64,000 nt of DNA from Apostichopus japonicus (GCF_037975245.1 NC_092581.1:14898303-14962302), one strand, 5' to 3'; counted from the first letter of the stretch, positions 1 through 14,319 are shown. The notes: generated by a model from the sequence alone, not told the origin. Numbers and translations: made by a program.

Positions 1-938
1 CAGGAATGTGAGGATATGACGTCACAGCTAGTCTGATTTCATCAGTTTCTACACAATCAGATAGAGAACTTTAAACTTTGAATATCTCCTAAACGAAAAA
101 AGATATTTGAATAATTTCTTCACTGTTGGGTTTCTTTTAATGTCCTCTTTCATATACGATAAACATTTGTGACACCTGAACTAATCCTTTAACTGGCAAA
201 CGTTTTGCCTATAATTTCATTGTAACTGGTGGGAATCTGTGCAATTAAAATAATAAGTTATGTTCTCACGTACTGAGGTTTTTTATGAACCATCATCTAA
301 CCCTCCACTATTCCATAGTTCTCTTCTTTCTTTCTTTTTTGGTTGGGGGGGGGGGGGAGGGGGGACTTTTGCAGGATATTTGATTTGATTATTTCGGAAA
401 ATATAATGTACGGTACTCCTTGACTTATTTTTAAAGGCTGCGCTTCTAGTTATACTAAAACAAATTGTTCCGTTGAGGAAAGATACTTCAAATGAAAACA
501 ATTTAATGCTAGGTTTTTCTGTTTCTTTTTTTTAAAATGATTTAGTGGTCATAATGGACAATTTGATATCTTTATTTCATTATCCTCTGCAATGTATTAG
601 TCTTTTCACGTATAGCATGGTATTAACCGCTGTTTTTCACATTTGAAGAAAAATACGTTGTTTGTCATTTATAAGTGATGCCCTACATTTTCCCTTATGA
701 AATGAACTAACAATTTACAATTCAATAATGAAAAACACGGAGGTGTAGAAACAAGCATGTAATCTTGAAGTCATTTTCTTTGATAAACAGCAATCAACCC
801 AATTCATAGTCTTCCTATTCCAGGGAGTAGGGGGATGTTGATGTTGAGGGGGATCGAAATTTTAAGGAAAAATGTTAAATTTGTATTAATATCTTTCTTT
901 TTTCATTATTTCAAGACAAGATTGTCATATCGTAACTA

Positions 939-940
<2 letters not shown>

Positions 941-976
<36 letters not shown>

Positions 977-992
977 TATATATATATCTATA

Positions 993-1042
<50 letters not shown>
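941..1042. repeat. (TA)n microsatellite
   Basis: Nearly pure TA repeats with a few interruptions. Confidence 0.95.
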
Positions 1043-1046
<4 letters not shown>

Positions 1047-1538
1047 TATGTTCAATTTGGCCAAAGTATATGGTAATTGATCTCGACCAAAAAGTTACTT
1101 TCTTCATTTGTTGATATAATATATATATATAGGAAGTTGACTTAAATCTTGTCCACAGAGAGTTGCTGTGCACTCAAACACTGCGTTATCATGGATTTTA
1201 TGGTAAACTGATTGAAACTAGACACTAAAGTATACCCCGTTAATTATCAAGTAGTTAGCGATTTACTGATAAGGTATGTGATGAAAGGTCGGCGGCCTTG
1301 ATTGCGTTTTGTGGACTGTACTTATCACTGGTTATAGACAATGGTGAAATTTTGCTTTTTGCGAAGAGAAGAGCAAAGTGAAACAGATGTAGGGAAATCG
1401 TGTGTATCATAACGGTCAGTACTTAAGGTAATGATGATTCATGGGCAATTTCCCTTTGATATTAATGGAATATCTCCCAAAAGTGGAAATTGTTTTCTTT
1501 CCCTTCATATATTAATGTACAGTAGAGCGAAAACTGTT

Positions 1539-1540
<2 letters not shown>

Positions 1541-1590
<50 letters not shown>

Positions 1591-1599
1591 CTATAACTA

Positions 1600-1631
<32 letters not shown>

Positions 1632-1702
1632 GTTATATATATATATATATAGTTATATATATATAAAGATATATATATATAAAGATATATATTTATATTT
1701 AC

Positions 1703-1757
<55 letters not shown>
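1541..1757. repeat. (TA)n microsatellite
   Basis: Interrupted TA repeats immediately upstream of the first recognised GPCR exon (1806). Confidence 0.95.
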
Positions 1758-1761
<4 letters not shown>

Positions 1762-1805
1762 AATAAAAACCTGAACATTAATATCCAGTCTCGTTTTCCT
1801 TTCAG

Positions 1806-4267
1806 GCTTTGATATTCATGACACTCGCGGTGATGCGAATATCGCGGTTTCGAATTCGCTAGACTTCATTACTACGGATACTGAATGTGACAGGTAACAA
1901 ACACAAATATATAGTAATATAGATGGTATAAAAAAAAAAATTAAAAAATCGAACTGATTGTTGTACGTAGACACATACAATGATACAAAGAAACGTCAAT
2001 TTCAAATACTGTTGATATTGCTTTCAGTTCTATGTTAAGCCTACAGGAAATTACAGTAACTGGTTAATAATTAACAAATTTTAATTAGTAAACCCATTAC
2101 TACTTATATCATTTCACAGCTTAGTACTTTTACAGTGAAATTGAGATTCATTCATCATACACTTAAGTGCAGGGACTGAAGCAACCTGACAGTCGACTCA
2201 TATAACTAACTAAATATGATGATGAAATGCAAAATTTAGTCAGCAACACAAAATCGGATCAAACAATGGGGGTAGTCCATTCATGCCATGTCAATATGTT
2301 GATATTGTTGTTCATGCTTAAACTCATGTTGACATTGTTGTTCATATATCAAGTAGACATTACATTAGAGTTTGTCTGTCTATAAATGTTTTATACCTTA
2401 TTTCTTTGGTACCTGAAGTTCTTTGCCAGACCCAACACGGTCATCTGCCATTGCTGTTATTGGCCCACGGACTAATAATGCAGCCGTCGACACAGCCAAC
2501 TTCTTTAATCTATTCAAAGTGCCGCAAGTTAGTTATGCTGCAACGTCATCAATTCTAAGCCAAGCACAATATGAGTAAGTATCACTACTGGATTCTTGTC
2601 ATTCCTTCTGGGTGATATTTATTTTGTTCTCTGTCGGGGGAGGGGGGGTGGGTGAAAAGTGTTGGTGTGGGCCTTGGCTTTCTCCTGTTTTTCATATAAT
2701 ATTCGCTTTCATACAGTATCCCAAACAAACGAACAAACATGTACGGAATTCTATACCGGTGACAATTTGCCGTAAATATTTTCAGCAAAAACACATTAAA
2801 AACTGAAGTTACATATCCTTAAATTCTTCAGTTCTTTCTATAATCTCCCAAAAAGTTTGTACCCTTCTAACGCTTATACAATACATTATTTTTCTTACCT
2901 TCACCTTTCTACACTTTCACGTTCTTGTCATATATTGATGACTAAATTATAACATTGTTTAGTGTTCCCAAGAATTATGTTTCAAGAAGGGTGAACACAA
3001 AGCATTCAGTTCATTTCCTTTTTCAGACTTAATCGATATAAACAACTGAAGCATACACTGGTAATTTTACACCCCATCAAACCATCAGTTTCGTCATGTC
3101 GTGCAATATATTGCAAAATGTTTTGAGCCATGTGACGGAATTTGATGTAAAATTTAGTGTGTGTTTATTCTCTAAAAGTTATATTACCAATTAATATGTT
3201 AATTCCAACTTAACGTACGGTTGTATTATCTCAAACACGCAATGCTTCTTGAAGAAAACGCCTGATTAAACAGAGTCTTTTCGTGAAATATAGACTAATA
3301 ATCATGAGTCAAACATCAAACAGACTCCAGTATTTTAACATCAAATGCCAAATGCATTATCAGGGGATTTCGATCCGTATATACGCCAGTGATATCCCCA
3401 GGCTAAAGATAGACTACGTTTTAGCTAGGTCTTAAAGTAAGTATCAGGCTTATTGAAAACCCGGTAATGGGCTTTGCCATTCATTAACTATCAACGTTCA
3501 AATTAAAACAAAATGGCTACTTGACCTTTGCTTTTTGCAGGTTAATTATAAGATATTCTATCGTCCGATTCAGGAAAAAGTTATTTCTAACTCTTTCGTT
3601 TTCAAAGCATAAGGGAAGACTTAGTATTAGGTAAATGTGAAAATTATGAACATTTACTACTGTGCAGGTAGTTAACACTCCAAATATGATTAGACGACAT
3701 CAACTGAAGAAATAAAATAATATCATCAATTTAATTATTGTTAATATTCATGTATGTTTAATTACATTTCCCTCTCGGTTTTCCCCCTCTTTTTCATATT
3801 TGCATGATACAATTAGGCAGTGCCTTCTCTTAATGAAATTTTCAGTATTTGATCATGTCAAAAGTGCCAATATGTCTAACATGATGCAAAACCAGTCTCT
3901 ACCAAAGGAAATAAATATAATGATCTAAAATGCATCAAGGTAAACATTCAAATCATTCAATATTTAGACTCGCTCAAGTCCTTACGATGACGTCAGATAT
4001 AAAATAAATGTAAAATTATTTGTAACTCGGCATTCTTTATTGAATCATCGATCACAACCACAACTAAATTGTTTTATCTTACATTTGAGCTATGAAAGGA
4101 ACACTTTATGAAAATAGCAAAATAAATGTGAAAATTAAATGTTCATATTATATCACAAGAACAACTGTACAAAATTGAATTTCCAATACTATAATGACTT
4201 CTTAATACATTGCCAATTGAAATCTCCATATATTTAGATATATATATATATATAAATAAATAAATAA

Positions 4268-4302
<35 letters not shown>

Positions 4303-7300
4303 TATAAACATATATATATATATATATATATATACATACATACATACAAATATGCATAAATAACATACCGTGCCACAGTATTGAAGTCAATATCAATCTA
4401 TGGGAACATCTTTTACAGGGCTAGTGTTGTAACCTTGGTACAGTAATTAAGCAATCTTTATGATTTCTGCTACGATGAGATGATCATGCTTGTTTGACTT
4501 ATAGGAGCATTTCAGACTTACATTTTTACAGCGAAAGCTAAGTTTTAACCCTGACTTTAGGAACAGAATCGTGAGGAAAATTTGTTTTATCTGAAGGGAT
4601 ACTCCTGAGGCAGACAATGTAAAAATTAAATTGAAGAGAGGAAAGTTTCACACAATGTTCATTGAAGAGAGGAATGTTCCACACACTGTTCATTGAAAAA
4701 TTCCATCTAAATATGTTATAACTAAACCTAAATATGTTCGCTTGAATGACACTTTGTTATAGCTTCCCTTATTTTAGGAGGTTGGTTACCGTAGGTGATT
4801 CGTTATGTCATTATGATATATATTTGGAAGCTATATCTACGCTATTACAATTGTTTTATTGATTTGTCATTAACCTTGAGATATTTAGAGTGTTTGATTA
4901 ACTGTCAATATTCTGTAGCTAAAATTTCATCACAAGTCATCACATCACAATAAAAGTGAGTTACATATACATATAACAAGTCATTTTGGAGAGTGATAGT
5001 TCTGCACTACTGCACGGTCCGGTCACTGGTTCATATTGGACAAATATATTTACATTTCACTTTTGTGTTTGTAAATTTTTAAGGACAAATGGGAGGTAAC
5101 GTTTCAAAGTTCCAAACTGTTAAACTTTTCAGATTCGAAAATCGACAATATCACTTTCTTTGTATTAAGTTTGCAGGTGATTTGCTAATAATTCGTCTTC
5201 ACATTATAGTTTATGCAACTCTGTCACGATTTCCCAAAGAACTACTCATACATTTAGCTGATAAAATATTCCCTACGTTTGAAGGAACTGCTTAAATATT
5301 AATGGTGTAATCCCTTTCAGCTAACTTAAAATTGCTCTCTTTTGTAACTAGTAATGTCTCATTTAGTAAATTGTATAAAGGGAGATGACAAAAATGAAAC
5401 TGAGAACAGTGTTTGTTACTTAACTCCATCGAAACATAGCACCAAGAGCGATGAAAGTATCTCGTATAAGGTTAGAATAGAACTTATACAATAGCACTAC
5501 ATTCAACTCGTGGTACACCAAATTCTCGGCATGAAACGGTTAACAACACGCACAATGATTTCAACCACATCTCTCATTTAGAGTGATATCCACCTTTAGA
5601 TGAATGTTGCAAGATTTGGTCAAAGTAACACAAGGTTAAAATCCAACATAAAACGCAACTTTAAATGTAGATGCGACTGACAAGGAGCTTCTACTGTTAT
5701 TTTTTTCTGTTTTCCCTTTTCTTCCAGATACTTTCTAAGGACAGTATCATCTGTTGAGAATCAGATCGATGCCCTACTAAGCGTCATCATGCACCATAAT
5801 TGGACCACTGTCATTCTACTATATACAGATGATTTTGCTTTTGGAAGGGACACCAGACAAATATTCACGGAAAAATCTATAGAGTTGGAAATCTGTATCG
5901 CTTTAGCTCGACAGTTTCGCATTGACAGCACCCCGGACGAATTATCGGATATTGGCAGAGAAATCAAGTACAAAATTTGAACATTTTCAAAATAGCGTCC
6001 TCTGCTGCATGTTTGCATACATAATTACCATAGGAGTCATAAAATCAGCAATTTGGAAATCCGATGTTTCTTATCTTTCTGTCAATAAAATGATTGTTAT
6101 AGGAAAGATGCTCATAAATTCCAAGAATAAACAATTAATCTCCTAATTTCCCGCATGGGTGTACCTTATAGGGGTGAAACCGAGTTAACGGTTTCATTTA
6201 ATGTAGGTCTATGCCCCTGTGGTGAGTAAGTGTCACCATTGGTCACCAGAGGTCTTGACAGGCGAAGGAGGCGGAAGAGGATAAATATTGGTAGGGTGGG
6301 AATAAGAACTTGGAAAGGCAGTGGGATATGTATCTTTGGTTTGAGGGCGATCCTCTGTGCATTTCGTACTTTGTGATTAAGTATTCCAATGTTTTTCAAC
6401 AAAGGATACTTTGTTATATTACAAGATTGGATAGACATGCACTTTTCCTTAGAAAAGGGGGAAACTTGTAAGTAATGAAAATCATCTGGTTGATATTCTA
6501 CGCTTACCCTATATTGGATCAAATATCTGAAACCGAATATATAGTTATTCTAATGTAAAGTGCCTTCTGTTCTGTTAGACAGTATTATTGTTCATTTTCA
6601 ATAACGGACTCATGACCGTACTAGCCTCATTTTATTAACCCATGCCCCTTTCCCCTGTCTCACACTTTTTTCAACCGTCACTCTCAATCCCTCGATCGTT
6701 CCCAAGATTGAACTGGGCACGTGCCGATCCATTCATCAATAATTTCATATTTCAATGATGTAAAGCTTTTGACGAGCATCTGCGGATTACATCCATGATC
6801 ATAAGGTCCTTGAAACCAGAATAAAACCATTAACGTAAAGAGAAAGGTTGCTGTTCGTAAAAGTTTTGCTTCTTCTGTTCTTCACTTCACTGTATTTATG
6901 TTTGTATACCATAGTCCTAATTATTTTGTGGAAAATAGACTCAAACTAAAATATTATTTTCATGTGATCCTCTCTGCAGGAAATTCGAAAACATTCGTGT
7001 CATTGTCGCCATTGCCGAGGAATCACCGATGCTTGTGTTACTCTCACAATTTAAGCGAGACAGACTCTACGGTTACGTCTGGCTAGGAACGGATTCGTGG
7101 ACTGTATCTACACAGTTGATTAACCCAGATTACTATCCGGTAGTGAAAGGAATGTTGGCAATTGTACCTCATACAGAACAAGATGATGATTTCCACGAAT
7201 ACATTCATGATGTGCGTGTTCAGAAATCTGGACTAAGAGTGGAAGATCCCTTTCTCGCCGAGTATTGGGAGAAGCAACTTAATTGTACGTTTGCCATGAC

Positions 7301-10300
7301 CTCTGGGCTTGCCGATGTTAGACAATGTGACAACGAAGAGGAACTGCCTTCGTCGGATCCGTTCTTTGAATATGTACCTGTTGGTAGCATTTTCGATGCC
7401 GTGGAAACGATCGCTCTAGCTTTGCATGACATATTGAACTGTACTTCCACATATTGTAGTAAAGAGTACACTACCTCAGAGAGTCATCTTCTCTTGAAAG
7501 CAATGAATAGATCCTCATTTAGAGGTCACAGTGGAAACGTAATTGCATTCACAACGTATGGCGACCTGGCGACCAGTTCGTGGTACGACATCAAGAATTT
7601 AATTCCATCATATCAAAATGCGACGTTCAATGGGCAATGGACTACCGTCTCAGAATGGAAACATGAGGAGTTGGCAATGTTTGCGCCTACTATCTGGTCA
7701 ACTATCGACGAGGTGGGAAGGACCGATGAAGCACCACGGTCGTTCTGTTCGAGCCAGTGTTCTCCCGGGGAACGTCTTACTAACCAGGATACAAACTCAT
7801 GCTGCTGGAATTGCACAAAATGTGGAGGAAACTCTTACAGCCAGACAGAGAACTCCGATGAATGTACGCAATGTGCTAACAATCAATCAGCAAACGCCCC
7901 AAAAACCGGGTGTGACGATTTTACAAACTATTTCCTTGAAATAAATTCACTGACAGGTATTTTAGTCGTGGTGTCCGCTATCATCGGTTTAGTCATTAGT
8001 TTAATAATATTCTTCATATTGATAGTGAAAAAGGTCAATGGGTCATTTTCAAGATACGGCGAAGCCATTTTTATCGCAAGTTTATCATGTTTTCTGACGC
8101 CACTTTTATGTTTTATAAGACCAACGACTTGGAGTTGTTCCTTAGTTGCAATCATTCAACCACTACCGGTAACCATACTTTTAACTCTCTTAATGATTGC
8201 ATCATATTCCATGTATGATACAAGGAAAAATATGACAGGGAAGACATTCCTCTGGTTGGGCGTAACAATTGCATTACAAATGGTAATTGTGACCATATGG
8301 ATAGTCACTGGGGGTCCTGAACCTCAAGAGACCATTGTCCGTCCAGAGGGGTTAGTATACGTTAAGTGTGCTTCTTCCGGCGAATTACCTGGCTACTTCA
8401 TGGTTCTTGTATATCAGATAATATTGGATATTGCCGGAACCGTGTTTTCATATTCGCTGCGTATGGATAAAGCAAATTTTTACGAGGGAAAATTTATTTT
8501 TTCTACGTTCGTGGTTCACGTCATGTTTTGGAGTGCTGTTTCTGTGACGTATCTCATTTTACCGCCAGATAAACACGCCAGAACGGTACTACTTTCACAA
8601 TGTCTGACAGTTTCTGGGTATATCTTTGTCAGCAGCCTTTTTGTGCCGAAACTTTACGCGTTGAAATATAAACCCCAAATGCTCAGACAGTGTACTCTGT
8701 CAAGGCAACGGCAGCAATGGAAATTTAAAAGGAAGCACGTAAAAAGTAGAAAGGTAAGTTATATGTGTGTGAAAATGATGTAGGCTATCGTTGCTAGAGA
8801 CAGAAAAGAAGAGTCGCTGTTAAAACAATCAAAACAGGATATGTTTGTAAAGATTCCCAAAAATACAACTGTCAGCTTGATCTTTCCTGATAACACGTCC
8901 GTAGCTTTCCTTTTACGACTATATATGGTTCATTTCAATAACCTGAAAACGTATTGCTTTAGAATGATACTGCTAATTGTAATATCTGTCAACATTTGAG
9001 AGAGGTATCAAGTTGCTCACACTTGAATTTCTTTAACCGATTGATGGATCGGTGAAGGCTTAACCGTTCGAATAAATTAAAATAATTATACAGTTCATTT
9101 GATGATAATTGTATTCTTTATACCCGGTTATGTAGCATATCACCCGATACACATAGAGAACACAGTTACTAATGTAAATCTTAAAGTTTTGTACCACATT
9201 AAAAACTGGATCATGCTCTAAATCGGTAGCATGTGCTATTAGGATTACAGTAAGAACTGAGGGTATGTGTAATTCCAACAAATCCAGTTGTTTGGGATTT
9301 GTTGGAATTACAAATATCCTCAGTTCTTACTGTAAACCTAATAGCACATGCTACCGATTTATCAGATTTGTCAGCACAATCCAGTATATACTGTGGTACA
9401 AAACTTTAAGATTTGTAGTATAGTTACAGTAATCTGTGTGAATCGACTGAGCTTACATTGAACTACTATTGAACAGGTCTACTCTTCCGAATCAATGCGA
9501 GAGGTCTTTTGGGGGGAAGTAATCCGAATGATCAATGTCTTGCCAATACACTATAGATCAGTTGAGTTTTGCACCAACGATGCTCTATAGGTGAAACGTC
9601 TGCATTCCTCTTGAATGCTTCCTTGTGAGACAAAGACTAATATATACAAATGTTTGTAGTCTATCATGGTTTATCTTGTTTGCAACAGGTTTCAAACCGG
9701 CGGAATATTTACTTACGTGGATGCAGACAAGTCATTCGTACTCTCAAAACGGAGACCTTGTTCATCGGCAGCAACATCAGAAGTTTAACAGAATCGTTTC
9801 ATCGTCGGTAAATGTGTATATTTTCATTGACATTAACAGGGGTAGGTCCAGGGCTTTTATAAAAGAACAGTGTGTTCCTGTGAATCTTGAAGCCGACTTA
9901 GATGAATGGGGGGGGAGGGGGTCTGGTGTCCTCCCGTAGAATAAGTAAGACTATGGACGTCCGATCTGAGTCATATTTATACTTTAAAAAAGGGTTATAA
10001 TTTGGTCTAAATGCAAGGTTTGTTCATAACTACAATTGATTGTTGGTACAGGGGCGTATCCAGGGGGGCGCAACAGGCGCGCCCCCCTATTGGCCGTCAC
10101 CAAAAAAAAAAAAGTTTAGCAAAAAAAAATAAAAAAATTGATGACGACCTTTAAGTGAGATGTCGGTGATCGCTCAACCCCCCCCCCCCCCCGTATGCTT
10201 TATTTTTTGTTTGCCGAAAAAAAGGTTCTGGCGAAGTTCGGCGGCATAATAGTTTTAGAAACATAGATGGTAATTGTGTTTGTATTATCACTATAAACAC

Positions 10301-12006
10301 TAAGTGACATGCCAGCCATACTAAATTGTGCATTTTGTGTCCATATTTACTGGAAATGTTGCTTATTATTAAGGTCGAAAAATCGATCACATATGGCCAT
10401 GGGCGGCGATCCTGGGGGGAATGGGGGATATATCCCCCCATGAAAATGGGTGGGGGGGATGTAATACACCATATCCCCCCCCCCCCCACCAAATGCCAGG
10501 GATAAGAATATTTTCATGCCTACATTTATGCATCATCGTTAATGTACGGCTCTTTTTTAGCTTCATTTCTCGCCTACCATAAACGCAGTGCGATCTTTTC
10601 AAATAAAGCGTCTTTATAAAGCAAGAATAGTTGACTATAGGCTTCATTGGCCCTATAACATGCAAAATGTATTATTGCGCCCACGGTATTGATATAGTAC
10701 ATATATGCACCCTCATAGTATTCATATAGGCTCTATAGTAGGCCTACACACGTACATGTTCCCTCGAACAGCTGAGAATCTCATGTTACCAGGGTAATGC
10801 TTAATACACGTTTCACCTGGATGCCCTAGCAATCGGTACCTAGGAATGTAACTATGTGTAATTGTGTATTGCATGTGTATAGGCCTATAATAGCCTGCAT
10901 GAGGCCATTTTCTTCATCGAATAATATAAAAGAGCTCTCGAACATTCTAACGTTGCGCCTGAAACAAGATTGACAGGGGCAATTTTCCCAAAATAACACC
11001 CGAAATTAAAAAAAAGGTATTTTGGATCCTGATTATGAGATATTTCGGACATGACATCCCTATTTTAAAGTTGGGTATATGCCGCTTGGAAACCTCGGGA
11101 AGTGCCGTTTCCGGCCATCTAGAGGGTTTGTTAATCCCAAAATTTTCTTGTACGCTTCGCGCCAACCCATGGTGGCGCTACGCTTAGATAGTCAACAAGG
11201 TCATATCCCCCCCCCCCCCACTCGGAAGTACGGATCGCCGCCCATGCATATGGCACCATTTTGCATTTCAGCCCTTTTTCGAAAGCAAAAATTGTCCACC
11301 CCCTCCCCTTATAGACCCATCCCCCAGGACGGCGATCATTCATGCCTGACGCCCCCCTATTGGAAAATCCTGGATACGCCCCTGGTTGGTATGAGGTTGG
11401 AAGGGAAGGGTGGGGGGGGGTTATTACAAAATCAGTTTCAAGTCTCAATATGCTGTTGAAGTATCATAGACACAACATGTTAGAAGAAAAGAGTTAAGTC
11501 TACGTTGACCAAATAAGGAAGTATTTTGGTTACCATGTATAAAGAATTAATAGCACATTGGATTACACCCCACCCTAAAAAAAAATGTGTTGCAGCTCTC
11601 TCTACACTGTTGAAGTAATTAGTACAAGCTCCTATCAAAATAACGTTTTCTCCATAATTTACTATTTCCAATACATACAATGGAAAGAGAAATAGAACGC
11701 ATCCATTTCTTAGTATTGGTGATTAAACTATACGGACGAAGATAGTACAATACATTTTAATTTATTATTTTTTTACAACTGAAAAATATGACAAGATGCC
11801 AATATCACGTCAATCAAATACGGAGAAGCACTAAGCCTTCGATCTGTATTAACTCTATTGGCACTTCTATTGACATGGAAACTGGTGATGTACATTCAGC
11901 TGATATGATTGTTGATGACCATGAAACTACCACGTATAGGATAAAATATATGAATACGAAAGAAAGCGTGGAACTAGTGAATTATGAGACAATTACCACA
12001 TACTAA
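1806..12006 (+). CDS. Class C GPCR (mGluR/CaSR-like), 5' incomplete
   Basis: Probable plasma-membrane receptor for a small ligand such as an amino acid. Exons: 1806-1893, 2419-2574, 5728-5967, 6980-8753, 9689-9807, 11796-12006, about 861 codons, with GT-AG borders and continuous phase. The first exon reads [15 protein letters not shown], the class C Venus-flytrap signature (compare family GxDIrDTC). The second has [12 protein letters not shown] and [10 protein letters not shown], the third [13 protein letters not shown], all typical of the periplasmic-binding-like lobe. The large exon adds lobe 2, the cysteine-rich linker and seven helices. The last two exons give a hydrophilic cytoplasmic tail. 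The signal peptide and first part of lobe 1 are missing; they lie upstream or were not recognised. Exact subfamily and ligand cannot be told. If the 9808 donor is not used, translation stops at 9809-9811. Confidence 0.85.
4239..4345. repeat. (TA)n and (TAAA)n microsatellite
   Basis: TA repeats mixed with TAAA units, in a GPCR intron. Open frames on - through it are spurious. Confidence 0.95.
6980..8753 (+). CDS. Large GPCR exon: lobe 2, NCD3G linker, 7TM
   Basis: The exon follows a good acceptor (tctctgcag) and ends at AAG|gtaagt in phase 0. It encodes, in order: the rest of the ligand-binding lobe (7000-7700, with NxS/T glycosylation sites); a nine-cysteine linker at about 7745-7914 ([26 protein letters not shown]), matching the NCD3G domain that couples the flytrap to the membrane domain in mGluR/CaSR; and seven hydrophobic helices at about 7955-8665. 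Having the whole 7TM domain in one exon with the linker is common in class C genes. Reading through the donor would add ten residues and a stop at 8781-8783. Confidence 0.9.
9140..9447. mobile_element. Long foldback (palindromic) element, copy 1
   Basis: Two arms of about 140 bp are near-perfect reverse complements around a short loop near 9290. For example, GCATGTGCTATTAGGATTAC in the left arm faces its complement at about 9330-9350. The outer parts (cacccgatacacat and ctgtgtgaatcgac) match the ends of the copy at 16781. No coding potential. It sits in a GPCR intron. Confidence 0.75.
10049..11384. mobile_element. hAT-like non-autonomous DNA transposon (outer copy)
   Basis: Starts CAGGGGCGTATCCAGG and ends with its exact reverse complement, giving 16-bp perfect terminal inverted repeats of the CAGNGGCG type seen in hAT elements. 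The flanks share GTTGGTA: left TGTTGGTA and right GTTGGTAT fit an 8-bp target duplication that lost one base. No transposase frame is present. It carries another element inserted at 10398-11246. It sits in the intron between GPCR exons 9689-9807 and 11796-12006. Confidence 0.8.
10398..11246. mobile_element. hAT-like element nested in the outer copy
   Basis: Begins CATGGGCGGCGATCC and ends GGATCGCCGCCCATG (15-bp inverted repeat). It is flanked by a perfect 8-bp duplication CATATGGC at 10390-10397 and 11247-11254. Long G and C runs lie just inside both ends. Near the right end it has the core that recurs elsewhere in the window (ACGCTTCGCGCCAACCCATG, about 11153-11172). No transposase is encoded. 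It is younger than the element it interrupts. Confidence 0.85.
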
Positions 12007-13894
12007 TAAATTTAGAAACGCAAATACATAAAATTTGAAAGGGAAGTTGAAAACAAAGAAAGGTTTAACGTTTCATTATGTGTATATATATGTGTGTGTC
12101 TGTGTGTATGAGTCTATACAGTATGTAAGTGTGTATACCGTATGTATGCGTATATGCCGTATGTGTGTTTATGCCGTACGCTATGGTTTAAGCAGCACCA
12201 TGTTGAACTCGGTAGTATATTTGGTTAAAGGATGACTTGGGGCAGACTGGTAGTCTTGATATATCATAATCTGAGAAAGCGAACATTCTGAGGAATGACT
12301 TTTCTATAGCTTTTCCAATTCCACGATATTCACCTTTAAAATATGCTATACATCCCAGAAAGGCTCCTTTAAGGTTAACTTGGTGATGGTCTCGGCTTCT
12401 CAGTGGAAGAAGAAATGTTCATGTTAATCCATCGTTATATAAATGCCTAATAACTCTAGAAAAAGATGTTGTTAACTTCATGAAAACAACCCAGCGCCTT
12501 TTGATGACATTCAGCTCATTTGTCCTTTTTCAATCAATCAATTTGTTATGCATTGTAAAAAAATGTCATTTGAGCCCAGAAAAGTATCATCCTTCCTTTT
12601 AAGTTTTGTGTTGCATCTGACGAAATGACCTAATGCTCTCCGTGTTAGACAAGTGATTCAGCCACTTTCACCGATGGGCATCATTATCAGTTGCATTTGG
12701 CTGACCCGAAAATTTATGAATTGGTTTGCCCACAGTGCAGGGGTGAACCTTCAATGTGTGTAAAAATTACCCACATGTCCGACACTACAAATTACAAAAG
12801 GTCATTCCAAGTAGTACATATAACAACTCCCTTGGCGTTCTCCAATAACATAAACATCTAGGCCTATACAGCATTCCACAGTCATTCTACTATGATTGAG
12901 CGGAAACAGTATCTTTTACTGTCTGAGCCCCCACACTCGCCCCCCCCCCCCACACACACACACAAAGGTACAACCCTTAATCAGACGGAATCAGAAGTTG
13001 GAAAAATAGAGGGCGTCTGACATTAATTGTTTGGCTGGATTCATTGTGTAGCCCCTTTAAAAGGTAACTTCTCTGCTAGCAGTATTTTCTAACAGTCCAC
13101 ATCATATTAAAACTAATGTTCCGCCTACAGGCATCCTTCAAGTTCGTCCATTCGATGGGGATAATCGCCTATTTAATCAAAATTGAACTCGTTGATAAAA
13201 CAATGAATTTGTAAAAATAAAACTTGAAATAACTAAGATCGAAAGAAAATTTCCCATGGCGTTAAAGTAACAGGGACTATAGATTGGTTTGTTAAGTCAG
13301 GAACATGTTAGTGACATAGATATTTGCTCAGGTTGTAAGTTATATTGACAAAAGTTTAATGACTGCTTAATCCATTTTGAATTTTTAACAGACAGTGTCT
13401 GTAAATTCCATAGTCAATACACTTAACTCGTATGAAATCAGCTCAAACTGATGACTATCGCACAACAACGCTTCGAATTGTCCTCTTATTTAATTATTTA
13501 CGCCTCTTATCGACTTGTAATAGCGTCTTCGTGCACTTTCCGGGTTTCTGGAATTGGTAACGATAATTTGTTTTTTTGTTACAATGTGAAAGGTGGATGG
13601 GGGGGGGGCATGTATCTCATATTCATACGTCACCCTTTTCTTTCAAAACCTAACTGGTGCAAAATTTCTCAATTTGAATTGAAAACTTTCTGTCGACTGA
13701 TACTAGAAAATCCTCTGTGGAAACTGCGAAAACACAACGAATCAATGAAGCATATAATACTAGATACAAAAAACCAAACTAGTCAAGTCTGAATCTATAG
13801 AGACATCTAGCTCCCTCAGTTTTTCTTCTTATTGTTCATCTTCTTTTTATTCATACTTAGTAAAGATTCCTAAATCCTATTGGTCCATTCAGGT

Positions 13895-14150
13895 CAGCTG
13901 ACCGTGGTTAATCCTGTGAGTAACGCACGGTAAAATAACGGGGCATCACTTTAATAAATCTTTGGTTATATGTAACCAAAAATGTGTTTTTTTTTTTTTT
14001 TTTCCCACACAAATGGTAGTGTATGAATGAATGGGGTTAATCAACGGTCTAGCGTGCGTTACTCACATGATTAATGCACGATCGGGGGATAATGCAAGCG
14101 ATGCACGAGGGCGGAGCCCGAGTGCATCCAGCGATAGCATTAACACCTTA
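13895..14150. repeat. Imperfect inverted-repeat element
   Basis: GTTAATCCTGTGAGTAACGC (about 13909) and GCGTTACTCACATGATTAAT (about 14055) are near reverse complements. A second palindromic block follows around 14085-14140 (gcgatgcacgagggcggagcccgagtgcatc, read in two halves). It lies just before the candidate exon at 14320. Probably a foldback MITE; ends not fixed. Confidence 0.45.
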
Positions 14151-14319
14151 TTTATTTGCTTTATCTTTATTCTTCTCGCTTTGTTTTTTCCATTGTTCTC
14201 TTGCCCTTAATAGTACACTATGAAACGGTTTATTACTAGCAATATTTAAAAGATATCTGTGTATTTAATATCAAACAAATTACTAACATGCCGTGTACTT
14301 TTTACACTCTTTTTTTCAG

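Larger units (their letters stand above)
1..1805. other. Sequence upstream of the recognised GPCR exons
   Basis: No supported gene. It holds a G run at 344-364 and two (TA)n tracts. The missing N-terminal GPCR exon(s) should lie here or before the window, but none could be established. Confidence 0.4.

Noticed and set aside
1431-1652. Frame with MIHGQFPFDING, faintly like the first strand of a class C receptor
   Set aside because: It runs straight into a (TA)n tract with no convincing donor, and the following residues do not match the family. Not joined to the GPCR.
6166-6522. 118-codon frame on the - strand in a GPCR intron
   Set aside because: No family motif, no splice context, and antisense to the host gene intron.
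13451-13792. 113-codon frame downstream of the GPCR tail exon
   Set aside because: Includes a G run and lacks any motif; likely chance.
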